From NCBI GenBank assembly GCA_937915375.1, contig CALDMO010000046.1, positions 1-45,338 of the forward strand: a stretch of 45,338 nucleotides of DNA, in the 5' to 3' direction. The notes below the pieces were generated by a model that was given only the letters and a program-made list of their open reading frames with translations, did no database searches and was not told where the DNA came from. Source of the DNA: an uncultured Marvinbryantia sp. Lineage in GTDB: Bacteria; Bacillota; Clostridia; Lachnospirales; Lachnospiraceae. The translations under genes and the position numbers were made by a program. This document shows positions 34,904 to 42,718 of the stretch, piece after piece (within the stretch, counting starts at the first letter, position 1; each line of letters starts with the position of its first letter).

Positions 34904-36376
34904 TTATTTACACAGTTTCTTGAATTCATCTGCAACATGCTGTACCTGTGTTCCAATGATAACCTGTACGCTTGTTTTACCCGGACGAATTACACCTGCT
35001 ACACCTGCAGATTTAATTTTCTTTTCATCAACCTGTGTGTAGTCTTTGACTTCCAGACGAAGTCTTGTGATACAGTTGTCAATAGAAGTAATGTTTCCTT
35101 TTCCGCCTAAACCTTCCAGGACAATTCTTGCAACTTCTGTGAAATCGTTGTTTGCCAGAACTACTTTTGTTTCATCTGCATCGTCGTCTTCTCTTCCCGG
35201 AGTCTTCAGATCAAACTTCGTGATCGCGAAGCGGAATACCACGTAGAAGACAGCAAACGCCGCAAGACCCAGCGGGATAATCATCCATGTTTTCTGAGCT
35301 GCCGGAAGCGGAGCAGAAAACAGTAAGTCTGTCGCGCCTGCAGAGAAAGAGAAGCCTGCACGGAAGCCCAGCATTGCGGTTACTGCTACGAAAATACCGT
35401 ATAACAGCGCGTAAACTACGTAAAGACCCGGAGCCAGGAACATAAATGCAAATTCAAACGGCTCTGTAACGCCGCAAAGGAACGAACAGATCGCTGCAGA
35501 AGCAACCAGACCGATCGCAACTTTTTTCTTTGCCGGTTTTGCAGTGTGAACCATAGCCAGAGCTGCTGCCGGAACACCAAACATCATACAAGGGAAGAAA
35601 CCGGACATATACATACCAAGACTCCACGTAACCTCCGGAGATGCAGATGTCATACCAGCCCAGAACTTCTGTAAGTCGCCAAGACCGATGGTGTCAAACC
35701 AGAATACGTTGTTCAATGCGTGATGCAGACCTGTCGGAATCAGCAGACGGTTCAGGAATGCATAGATACCTGCGCCTACCGCATCCAGCTTCACGATGGA
35801 CTGTCCGACTGCAACCAGCGCGCCGAAAATCACCGGCCATACAAACAGCAGTATTGCGGATGTGATAATGGACACAACGCCCGCAACGATCGCAACGCTT
35901 CTCTTGCCGCTGAAGAAAGCCAGCCAGGACGGCAGCTTTGTACCTTTAAACTTGTTGTAGCAGGTAGAACCGATAATACCTGCAATGATACCGATAAACG
36001 GGTTTGCAATTTTCTGGAATGCAAGCAGATATGTCTGATTTTCCAGAACAGACGGTCTGATTACCGTTACAACGCCCTCAGACAGAAGTGTTGTCATCAT
36101 TAACCAGGAAACCATTGCCGCAAGTCCGCCGGTACCGTCATTGTCATCCGACATACCGACGCCCACACCGATTGCAAACAGGATTGCCATGTTGTCAATT
36201 AAGGCGCCGCCTGCTTTTACAAGGAACATACCAATGATTTCTTTTACACCCTCGATAGCTCCACCCTGCATTGTTGCCGGACACAAAAAGTATCCGATAC
36301 CCATAAGGATACCACAGATCGGTAAGCACGCTACTGGAAGCATCAGCGCTTTACCTAATTTTTGGAGATATTTCAT
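34904..36376 (-). CDS. PTS EIICB, GlcNAc/glucose family (NagE-like)
   Basis: 490 residues: EIIC (about 1-385, ~10 helices) followed by EIIB (about 403-490). GLHHALNNVFWFD (217-229, His218/His219) and GVTEPFEFAFMFLAP (302-316, Glu305) form the sugar site. The GLHH form with FWFD is typical of N-acetylglucosamine permeases; glucose is the alternative. The IIB phospho-cysteine is Cys435 in SIDNCITRLRLEV. It takes phosphate from the IIA encoded just upstream. It is last in the PTS operon, preceded by a hairpin at 36417-36446 and by SD AAGGAGG. Confidence 0.9.
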   Translation of the reverse strand: MKYLQKLGKALMLPVACLPICGILMGIGYFLCPATMQGGAIEGVKEIIGMFLVKAGGALIDNMAILFAIGVGVGMSDDNDGTGGLAAMVSWLMMTTLLSEGVVTVIRPSVLENQTYLLAFQKIANPFIGIIAGIIGSTCYNKFKGTKLPSWLAFFSGKRSVAIVAGVVSIITSAILLFVWPVIFGALVAVGQSIVKLDAVGAGIYAFLNRLLIPTGLHHALNNVFWFDTIGLGDLQKFWAGMTSASPEVTWSLGMYMSGFFPCMMFGVPAAALAMVHTAKPAKKKVAIGLVASAAICSFLCGVTEPFEFAFMFLAPGLYVVYALLYGIFVAVTAMLGFRAGFSFSAGATDLLFSAPLPAAQKTWMIIPLGLAAFAVFYVVFRFAITKFDLKTPGREDDDADETKVVLANNDFTEVARIVLEGLGGKGNITSIDNCITRLRLEVKDYTQVDEKKIKSAGVAGVIRPGKTSVQVIIGTQVQHVADEFKKLCK

Positions 36377-36416
36377 AACTTTTCCTCCTTTTCCTTTTTT
36401 ATGAATATCTTTCCTT

Positions 36417-36446
36417 ATATAAAAGCCTGTTTTCAGGCTTATATAT
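36417..36446 (-). terminator. Intra-operon hairpin between IIA and IICB genes
   Basis: Stem AAGCCTG/CAGGCTT with a 4-nt loop, extended by AT pairs (TATATAA/TTATATA), leading on the minus strand into TTTTATAT. It starts 7 bp after the IIA stop and probably causes partial termination. Confidence 0.6.
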
Positions 36447-36452
36447 CTATAA

Positions 36453-36950
36453 TTATTTCGTGACCGTCAGGACTTCATCCAGCGGCTTCACAGCCTTTCC
36501 TGCCACTGCCTGAATGTCACTGTAATCCGCCGTATTGCAGATCACCATCGGCGCAACGGTTTCCAGTCCTGCCGCTTTGATCGCTTCAATGTCAAAGTCC
36601 AAAAGCAAATCTCCCGCTTTCACCTTGTCTCCCGCTGCTACATGTGCTTCAAACGGTTCCCCCTTTAAGGTAACTGTATCAAGTCCCACATGAATCAGGA
36701 TCTCGATCCCGCTCTCAGAGCGCATGGAAATCGCGTGCTTTGTATCAAATACCATTTCAATTGTACCGTCAACAGGAGCAACAACCTTTCCAACAGAAGG
36801 AACAATTGCTACGCCTTTTCCAAGGATTTCTTCGCCAAAAGTAGGATCGCTTACCTCAGAAAGCGCAATCGCCTCTCCCTCAATAGGAGAGCCCAGTACT
36901 TCGCCTTTTTTCTTTCCAAAACCTAATTTATCTTTTAATGAACTTAACAT
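36453..36950 (-). CDS. crr: PTS EIIA, glucose (Crr) family
   Basis: 165 residues, EIIA-Glc fold. The two active-site histidines are His72 (DTKHAISM) and His87 (ILIHVGLDTV), matching His75 and His90 of E. coli Crr; His87 carries the phosphate. It passes phosphate from HPr to the IIB domain. A strong SD (AAGGAGA) precedes the ATG, 13 bp after ptsI. Confidence 0.93.
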   Translation of the reverse strand: MLSSLKDKLGFGKKKGEVLGSPIEGEAIALSEVSDPTFGEEILGKGVAIVPSVGKVVAPVDGTIEMVFDTKHAISMRSESGIEILIHVGLDTVTLKGEPFEAHVAAGDKVKAGDLLLDFDIEAIKAAGLETVAPMVICNTADYSDIQAVAGKAVKPLDEVLTVTK

Positions 36951-36963
36951 TTCGTTCTCCTTT

Positions 36964-38583
36964 TTAATTCATTTCTCTTATTATTTTTCTCAGTTTCAGA
37001 ATCATGGAAGGTGCGACAGACAATTCATCCACTCCCATATTTACAAATGTCTCTGTCAGTTCAGGATCTGCGCCAAGTTCTCCGCAGATACCTGCCCATT
37101 TTCCCGCTTTATGCGCATTCTCTACCACCATCTGAATCATCCGTAATACTGCTTTATGGTGCGGATTATAGAAAGCGTCCAGCTTTTCATTCTGACGGTC
37201 TATCGCAAGTGTATACTGGGTAAGATCGTTGGTGCCGATGCTGAAAAAGTCTACCAATTCTGCCAGTTCATCACTGATCATCACCGCTGCCGGTGTTTCG
37301 ATCATGATTCCTTCTTCTACATCTTTATAAGGAATATCGCATTCATACAGTTCTTTTTTCACTTCCTGCACAATCGCCTGTATCTTTTTCACTTCCTCCA
37401 CTGATGTAATCATCGGATACATAATCGCAATCTGTCCATAATTGGAAGCCCGAAAGATCGCGCGAAGCTGCGTCTTGAAAATATCAGTCTGGGTAAGACA
37501 AATACGAATAGCACGATAACCGAGAGCCGGATTTTCCTCTTTTCCCAGCTGCAGATAATCGGCCTGCTTGTCCGCGCCAATATCCAACGTGCGGATGATC
37601 ACCTTTTTACCTGCCATATTCTGCGCAACCTGTTTGTATGCCTGGAACTGCTCTTCCTCACTTGGAAGCTCACTGCGTCCAATATATAAAAACTCACTTC
37701 GGAACAGACCAATTCCCCCTGCATCGTTTTCCAGTACATAGCCTACATCAGACGCGCTTCCGATATTAGCATAAAGTTCAATTTTTTTTCCGCTCCGGGT
37801 TACATTGTCTTTTCCTTTTAACTCCAGAAGAAGTGTTTGCTTCTCTTTTTCTTCTTCTATCTTGTTCTGTACTTCTTTTCTTACATCTTCCTCCGGCTCT
37901 ACAGTAAATACGCCGGTAAATCCGTCAACCGCAGCCTCCATACCGGATTTCAGCTCATCTAAGTTCATCGCAACGCCGATCAGCGCCGGAATATTCATCA
38001 TACGCGCAAGAATTGCCGTGTGTGAATTAGTAGAGCCATGAACAGTAACAAACGCCAGGATCTTTTCTTTATCCATCTGCACGGTTTCACTGGGTGTCAG
38101 ATCATCCGCAACAACGATCACCGGTTCTTCGAAGTCCAGATCGTTTCCATCATTTCCTTCCAGATTTCGTACCAGCCGTTCTGAAATATCTTTAATATCT
38201 GCTGCGCGGGCTTTCATATAGTCATCGTCCATGCTTGCAAACATTTCTGAAAAGCTGTCTCCCGCAGAGGCAACCGCATATTCCGCGTTTACCTCCTGAC
38301 TGCAAATGATATTCTCAACTGCCTCATTAAAATCCGGATCCTCCAGCATCATCTGGTGTACCTCGAAAATAGCCGCACTCGCTTCTCCCACTTCTTTCAG
38401 CGCTTTCTCATACAGCTTTCCCAGCTGTTCACCGGACTTTGCTTTTGCAGCTTCCACCCTTTGCAGCTCTGCTTTTGTGTCCTCAATATGAATGCGCTTC
38501 ACAACATTTTCTGCTTTACGCAGCACGGAAATCTTCCCAAGGGCAACCCCTTTATATACTGATTTTCCTTTCAAACATTTCAT
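36964..38583 (-). CDS. ptsI: PTS enzyme I
   Basis: 539 residues, slightly shorter than the usual ~570 but with all domains. The phospho-histidine is His188 in GSTNSHTAILARMM (E. coli His189). The PEP-binding C-terminal barrel has GGIGLFRSEFLYI, IRTLDIGADK, MIETPAAV, FFSIGTNDLTQY and GICGELGAD (active-site Cys). It phosphorylates HPr using PEP. The gene sits 18 bp after ptsH in the licT operon. Confidence 0.95.
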   Translation of the reverse strand: MKCLKGKSVYKGVALGKISVLRKAENVVKRIHIEDTKAELQRVEAAKAKSGEQLGKLYEKALKEVGEASAAIFEVHQMMLEDPDFNEAVENIICSQEVNAEYAVASAGDSFSEMFASMDDDYMKARAADIKDISERLVRNLEGNDGNDLDFEEPVIVVADDLTPSETVQMDKEKILAFVTVHGSTNSHTAILARMMNIPALIGVAMNLDELKSGMEAAVDGFTGVFTVEPEEDVRKEVQNKIEEEKEKQTLLLELKGKDNVTRSGKKIELYANIGSASDVGYVLENDAGGIGLFRSEFLYIGRSELPSEEEQFQAYKQVAQNMAGKKVIIRTLDIGADKQADYLQLGKEENPALGYRAIRICLTQTDIFKTQLRAIFRASNYGQIAIMYPMITSVEEVKKIQAIVQEVKKELYECDIPYKDVEEGIMIETPAAVMISDELAELVDFFSIGTNDLTQYTLAIDRQNEKLDAFYNPHHKAVLRMIQMVVENAHKAGKWAGICGELGADPELTETFVNMGVDELSVAPSMILKLRKIIREMN

Positions 38584-38601
38584 ATCTGCTTCTCGCCGCC
38601 T

Positions 38602-38865
38602 TTATAAATTTGCTTTAAAAAATTCCTGCATTGCTTCAAATGCCGCAGCCTCATCTTCACCTTCTACCGCAACTTCTACGGTCTGTCCGCATTTCACTGC
38701 CAGTCCCATAAGCGCCATCAGACGCGTCACATCTACGGATTTTTCTTCTCCCTTTTTTGAAATCGTAATCTGACTGCTAAACTGTTTTGCCTCTTTTGCA
38801 AGCATTCCTGCCGGTCTTGCATGGATTCCTAATTCGTCCTTAATCGTGTACTCAAATGTCTTCAT
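38602..38865 (-). CDS. ptsH: HPr-family phosphocarrier lacking the regulatory serine
   Basis: 87 residues. The catalytic His15 is present in LGIHARPAGML. In normal Gram-positive HPr the motif is KTVNLKSIMGVMSLG, with Ser46 phosphorylated by HPrK. Here the aligned stretch is KSVDVTRLMALMGLA, and the Ser46 position is Arg48. The protein should carry phosphate from EI to EIIA but cannot be modified by HPrK in the usual way or act normally as a CcpA corepressor. The SD is AAGGAGAGAG. It follows licT and precedes ptsI. Confidence 0.9.
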   Translation of the reverse strand: MKTFEYTIKDELGIHARPAGMLAKEAKQFSSQITISKKGEEKSVDVTRLMALMGLAVKCGQTVEVAVEGEDEAAAFEAMQEFFKANL

Positions 38866-38916
38866 TTTACTCTCTCCTTTTTACATTTTTTCTTTATCTG
38901 AAATATCTGCTTTCTG

Positions 38917-39735
38917 CTATAGATGTACAATTGTTTGGATAAGTACTGCAAGATATCCCAGTTCTTTCCTGTCTACTACTGTTCCCAGTTCTTTCGATAT
39001 ATATGTGCAGATTTTTTCTGCCACCCTTCCTGCTTTCGGATAACCCGTTCTGATAAAATCGTTCAGATCGATATGAATATCTTCCGCCGCCTTTATGCGC
39101 GCAATCATATAATATAAATGGCTCATCAGACGGATCCCATTCAAGGATTCTCTGCTGATTCTCTGCCCCAGCAATTCCTCGATGATCAAAAAACACTCAT
39201 CTATCGTTCTCGTCACCCTCAGGATCTCCGTCACATGCTCATCCGACAAGCCGGAGTGAATATGCAGGGCAATAAATCCCACTTCAGCATCTGTAATCTG
39301 ATACCCTGTCATCTTTTCGATGATATCTCTGCATTTAAAAACGACGGCATACTCTCTTCCAAACAGCGCTTTGATATCCGCGATAAACGGATTTGGGATA
39401 TCTATTTTTTCTTCAGCGCGCTTTGCGGCAAAAGCAATATGATCTGCCAGCGGCAAAAGAACATCATGATTAATGAAGCCAAAAACAGCCTCAGCCTCAT
39501 CGATAATTTGTGCTGCCGCTTCCAAAAAAATAGGATCTATCTCTTTTACGGCATTCACGCCTGACCTTGAAGCTTTTTTCGCTGTCAGTGTATACTCTCT
39601 GGCCCCCTTGATTTCCTGAAAACTCTCTCCGGTTTTTTTGCCGAATCCAATTCCTTTCCCAAGCAGGATCATCTCTGTCTCGCCATTTCGGGCTAAAAAC
39701 GCGTTGTTATTTAAAACCTGTATCACCTGGTACAT
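38917..39735 (-). CDS. licT: BglG/LicT-family transcriptional antiterminator
   Basis: 272 residues: CAT RNA-binding domain (1-55, MYQVIQVLNNNAFLARN...GKGIGFGKK) and two PTS regulation domains (PRD1 about 65-170, PRD2 about 175-272). PRD histidines His99, His158 and His206 are kept, but the fourth (His269 in LicT) is replaced by Leu265 in GYLAVLIQ. It binds the RAT hairpin in its own leader (39860-39886) and stops termination at 39796-39867, turning on itself and ptsH-ptsI-crr-IICB. PTS phosphorylation of the PRDs would control it. Confidence 0.9.
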   Translation of the reverse strand: MYQVIQVLNNNAFLARNGETEMILLGKGIGFGKKTGESFQEIKGAREYTLTAKKASRSGVNAVKEIDPIFLEAAAQIIDEAEAVFGFINHDVLLPLADHIAFAAKRAEEKIDIPNPFIADIKALFGREYAVVFKCRDIIEKMTGYQITDAEVGFIALHIHSGLSDEHVTEILRVTRTIDECFLIIEELLGQRISRESLNGIRLMSHLYYMIARIKAAEDIHIDLNDFIRTGYPKAGRVAEKICTYISKELGTVVDRKELGYLAVLIQTIVHL

Positions 39736-39795
39736 AATGCAAATTTCCCTTTATTATAAAGATGTCTTTCTGATGAAAACATCTTATAAATAAAT

Positions 39796-39886
39796 AAAAA
39801 AGCATAAACGTATTCTGGCACATCATCTCCTATAACAATGAGAAATAAAAAGCCGAATAGTTTATGCCTGCTTATCAGTAACACAC
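39796..39886 (-). promoter_or_regulatory. RAT antiterminator site overlapping a leader terminator
   Basis: Reading minus, GTTACTGATAAGCAGGCATA within 39860-39886 matches the LicT/SacY-type RAT consensus (GTTACTG...GCAGGCA). Its 3' end (GCATAAAC, 39860-39867) also forms the left arm of a terminator whose right arm is GTTTATGC at 39802-39809, with extra pairing TATTC/GAATA, followed by TTTTTT. The two structures exclude each other, the classical BglG-family arrangement. Confidence 0.88.
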
Positions 39887-39921
39887 TATATCGTTTATTT
39901 GTTATTTAAGTCACTGACAAC

Positions 39922-39950
39922 AGTATATACTATAAATATCGCCCCGTCAA
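39922..39950 (-). promoter_or_regulatory. Promoter of the licT-PTS operon
   Basis: Minus-strand -35 TTGACG (39945-39950), 17-bp spacer and -10 TATACT (39922-39927). Transcription would start about 30 nt before the RAT site. Confidence 0.8.
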
Positions 39951-40200
39951 TTTGTGTTTTTTTATAAAAATTTTATTATTTTTTTGTATAATATATACAA
40001 ACATACCACTTTTCTTTCTCCCATGATCTACAAAGCCTCCTACAATTCCAAATGTATATCATATATTGAGAAACTATATTTTTAAGTCTCTCCCCCGGCT
40101 CAAGACCATAGATGATCACAATCGTTTCTAAAATACCCTATCCCTGTTTTCCCCATGAAATATTGTACAAAAAAAAGTACAATTTTTCACCAAAAAATGA

Positions 40201-40251
40201 TTGCGTTAAATATTTAACAGTGTTACAATGTTCTTGTTAAAAGATTAACAA
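40201..40251 (+). promoter_or_regulatory. Promoter with two Rex-like operators before the alcohol dehydrogenase
   Basis: A -35-like TTGCGT (40201-40206) and -10 TACAAT (40224-40229) are 17 bp apart. A perfect Rex consensus palindrome TTGTTAA-AAGA-TTAACAA lies at 40234-40251 over the start region. A second site GTTAA-ATAT-TTAAC (40205-40218) covers the -35/spacer. Rex senses NADH/NAD+ and represses fermentation genes, so this gene should be induced when NADH is high. The rest of the 540-bp gap back to licT is AT-rich with no further gene seen. Confidence 0.8.
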
Positions 40252-40273
40252 TTTTCGCAAGGAGGAAGATTCG

Positions 40274-41455
40274 ATGGCTAGATTTACATTACCAAGAGAT
40301 ATTTATCATGGAAAAGGCTGCTTGGAGGAATTAAAAAATTTAAAAGGCAAAAAAGCTATTTTAGTTGTAGGCGGCGGTTCTATGAAACGTCAGGGATTTC
40401 TCGATAAAGCAGTTAACTATTTAAAAGAAGCCGGCATGGAAGTGCAGCTGTTTGAAGGGGTAGAACCAGATCCATCTGTAGAAACTGTTATGAAAGGCGC
40501 AGAAGCAATGCGCGCATTTGAGCCGGATTGGATTGTTGCCATGGGCGGTGGATCACCAATCGATGCCGCAAAAGCGATGTGGGCTTTTTATGAATACCCG
40601 GGTGTGACATTTGAAGATCTGTGTATTCCATTCAATTTCCCGGAATTAAGACAAAAAGCAAAGTTTGCAGCTATTCCGTCTACCTCCGGAACTGCAACAG
40701 AAGTAACTGCTTTTTCTGTAATCACAGATTACAAAAAAGGTATCAAATATCCGCTCGCTGACTTTAATATTACACCGGATGTGGCAATTGTAGATTCCGA
40801 ACTGGTAGAAGCGCTTCCGGCACATCAGGTTGCCTACACCGGAATGGACGCTCTGACACATGCGATAGAGGCATATGTTTCTACTATGAATTGTGTATAT
40901 ACAGATCCGTTGGCAATTCAGGCAATTGAAATGGTATTTGATTACTTACCTGCATCTTTCCATGGAAACATGACTGCCAGAGCTCAGATGCACGATGCTC
41001 AGTGCCTTGCCGGAATGGCTTTTTCTAACGCGTTACTTGGCATCGTTCATTCCATGGCGCACAAAACCGGAGCAGCATTCTCTACCGGACATATTACACA
41101 TGGTCTTGCAAACGCAATGTATCTTCCGTATGTTATCAAATACAACGCAAAAGATCCGGTTGCTGCAAAACGCTACGCTGAAATTGCAAGAAAAACAGGA
41201 CTTGTCGGTGCTTCCGAACAGGCACTCATCAACAGCCTGTGCGCAAAAATTAACGAGTTCAATGTTATCCTCGGTATTCCGGCAACACTGAAAGATTTCG
41301 GCATCAAAGAAGATGAATTCAAAGAAAAAATCTCTGAAATTTCCAAAAATGCTGTTGGCGATGCTTGTACCGGTTCTAATCCAAGAAGTATCGATCCGCA
41401 AACAATGGAAAAACTCTTCACCTGCATTTATTATGGAACAGAAGTAGATTTCTAA
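40274..41455 (+). CDS. Iron-containing alcohol dehydrogenase
   Basis: 393 residues, type III (Fe) ADH. NAD(P) site GGGS (93-96) in VAMGGGSPIDAAKAMW; metal ligands Asp192 and His196 (GMDALTHAIEAY), His259 (VHSMAH) and His276 (THGLANA). The family reduces aldehydes to alcohols, here probably an ethanol/butanol-type fermentation step re-oxidising NADH, which fits the Rex-like operators upstream. A strong SD (AAGGAGG) precedes ATG 40274. Monocistronic, ending at a hairpin. Exact substrate unknown. Confidence 0.93.
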   Translation: MARFTLPRDIYHGKGCLEELKNLKGKKAILVVGGGSMKRQGFLDKAVNYLKEAGMEVQLFEGVEPDPSVETVMKGAEAMRAFEPDWIVAMGGGSPIDAAKAMWAFYEYPGVTFEDLCIPFNFPELRQKAKFAAIPSTSGTATEVTAFSVITDYKKGIKYPLADFNITPDVAIVDSELVEALPAHQVAYTGMDALTHAIEAYVSTMNCVYTDPLAIQAIEMVFDYLPASFHGNMTARAQMHDAQCLAGMAFSNALLGIVHSMAHKTGAAFSTGHITHGLANAMYLPYVIKYNAKDPVAAKRYAEIARKTGLVGASEQALINSLCAKINEFNVILGIPATLKDFGIKEDEFKEKISEISKNAVGDACTGSNPRSIDPQTMEKLFTCIYYGTEVDF

Positions 41456-41477
41456 TTATAATCAGACTATATGCAGA

Positions 41478-41498
41478 GGGGCTGTCAGTGACAGCCCC
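41478..41498 (+). terminator. Hairpin after the alcohol dehydrogenase gene
   Basis: Perfect 9-bp stem GGGGCTGTC/GACAGCCCC with a 3-nt loop, 22 bp after the stop codon. The T-run after it is poor. Confidence 0.65.
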
Positions 41499-41570
41499 CT
41501 AGTTATCCCTCCGTTTTCAGATATACAGACATAAAAACGATACACACAAAGAAAAGGTGGCATTTTGATG

Positions 41571-42488
41571 CTAATAAATACGTTTTAAATCTCCCTCGTT
41601 TGATTCAATAAAATCAATATAATTCTTTCTTCCAACTTCTCCTTTATGTTTTACAAACCACTGGAATGATTCTCTTAAACCGGTTTCCAAATCTTTGGTA
41701 TCACCAATCAATTTCTGCTGCTTTGTTACATCCAAGCAATATTCATATTCATAGAAACAAAAATAATCCCTCTGATTTTCGTGATGATATACATTTACTG
41801 TTTTTAATTCTTTTCCAGCGACTGTATAACATAATGATACAAATTCGTTAATATCGACCATCTTCTGATTTCCTACATTTATTACATGATAATCCGGATG
41901 TGTTTCGATTATTTTTTCGATTACCCTGCATAAATCTTCGACATGAAAAAACTGCATTTTCATAGTTCCATCCTTAGGAATATAGAACGGTCTGTCCAAT
42001 AATGCACACTCAAAAACAAAGGGCTCACGATATATATTTTGCATTGGTCCATATAAATAAGGTGGTCTTAAAATATATGCCGATGAAAATCTGGAAGTCA
42101 AAGCATTCTCAGCTTCTATTTTATTGGTTCCATATATCCCCCAAATAGAATTACTGCCCGTTTCTTGTTCTTCTGTAAATGGCTGCGGATTTGTTTCTGG
42201 ATATACCGCTGATGAACTAATCAAAATGTAGTCTTTAACTCCCTCCGGAAGTGCATTTAACAAATTACTTACATCTTTACCTGTATATGCACAAATATCC
42301 AAGACAACGTCAAAATAGTATTCCTTCAAACAATCGCTCAGATTGTTTCTGTCAGCTTCTATCAAATGTACACCATCAAGTTGTTTTCTGCTGTTCCTGT
42401 TCAATACAAATACTTCATGGTTCTTCTTAAAATAATCGGCAACATATCTGCTAACAAATACAGTTCCACCTGTAACCAAAATATTCAT
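41571..42488 (-). CDS. NAD-dependent epimerase/dehydratase family protein
   Basis: 305 residues, extended SDR fold. The N-terminus MNILVTGGTVFVSRYVADYF is a variant of the GGTGFIG cofactor motif. The catalytic pair is YGTNK with an upstream Ser triad (ISSSAVYP). PPYLYGP and FFHVEDLCRVIE are typical of sugar-nucleotide epimerase-like proteins. The substrate is not known. Base composition is more AT-rich than in the PTS region. It follows the small membrane protein gene (42537-42695) and the GH127-like pseudogene on the same strand. Confidence 0.85.
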   Translation of the reverse strand: MNILVTGGTVFVSRYVADYFKKNHEVFVLNRNSRKQLDGVHLIEADRNNLSDCLKEYYFDVVLDICAYTGKDVSNLLNALPEGVKDYILISSSAVYPETNPQPFTEEQETGSNSIWGIYGTNKIEAENALTSRFSSAYILRPPYLYGPMQNIYREPFVFECALLDRPFYIPKDGTMKMQFFHVEDLCRVIEKIIETHPDYHVINVGNQKMVDINEFVSLCYTVAGKELKTVNVYHHENQRDYFCFYEYEYCLDVTKQQKLIGDTKDLETGLRESFQWFVKHKGEVGRKNYIDFIESNEGDLKRIY

Positions 42489-42536
42489 ACTTTCGACTCC
42501 TCTCTTAAATCATTATTTATCATTTTTATTCGTTTA

Positions 42537-42695
42537 TTATTTTAACATCTTCTTCCTTTTTTCATTTATCAGAAGACCAACAGTAGTAACGCCAAATATT
42601 AATGCAGCAATCGCAGAAGCAATCCCGCTAGTAACCACGAATACAATAAAACTAGCCAGTGGAATATAATTAACAGCTGTTTTCAGATATTTCAT
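42537..42695 (-). CDS. Small two-helix membrane protein, unknown function
   Basis: 52 residues from ATG 42695, with SD GGAGG 7 bp upstream; earlier in-frame ATGs lie before or on the SD. Two hydrophobic stretches (about 9-22 and 25-42) are followed by a basic tail (INEKRKKMLK). No family is recognised. It sits between the chimeric pseudogene and the epimerase gene. Confidence 0.6.
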   Translation of the reverse strand: MKYLKTAVNYIPLASFIVFVVTSGIASAIAALIFGVTTVGLLINEKRKKMLK

Positions 42696-42718
42696 ATCAT
42701 ATCCTCCCATCTTTTTAT

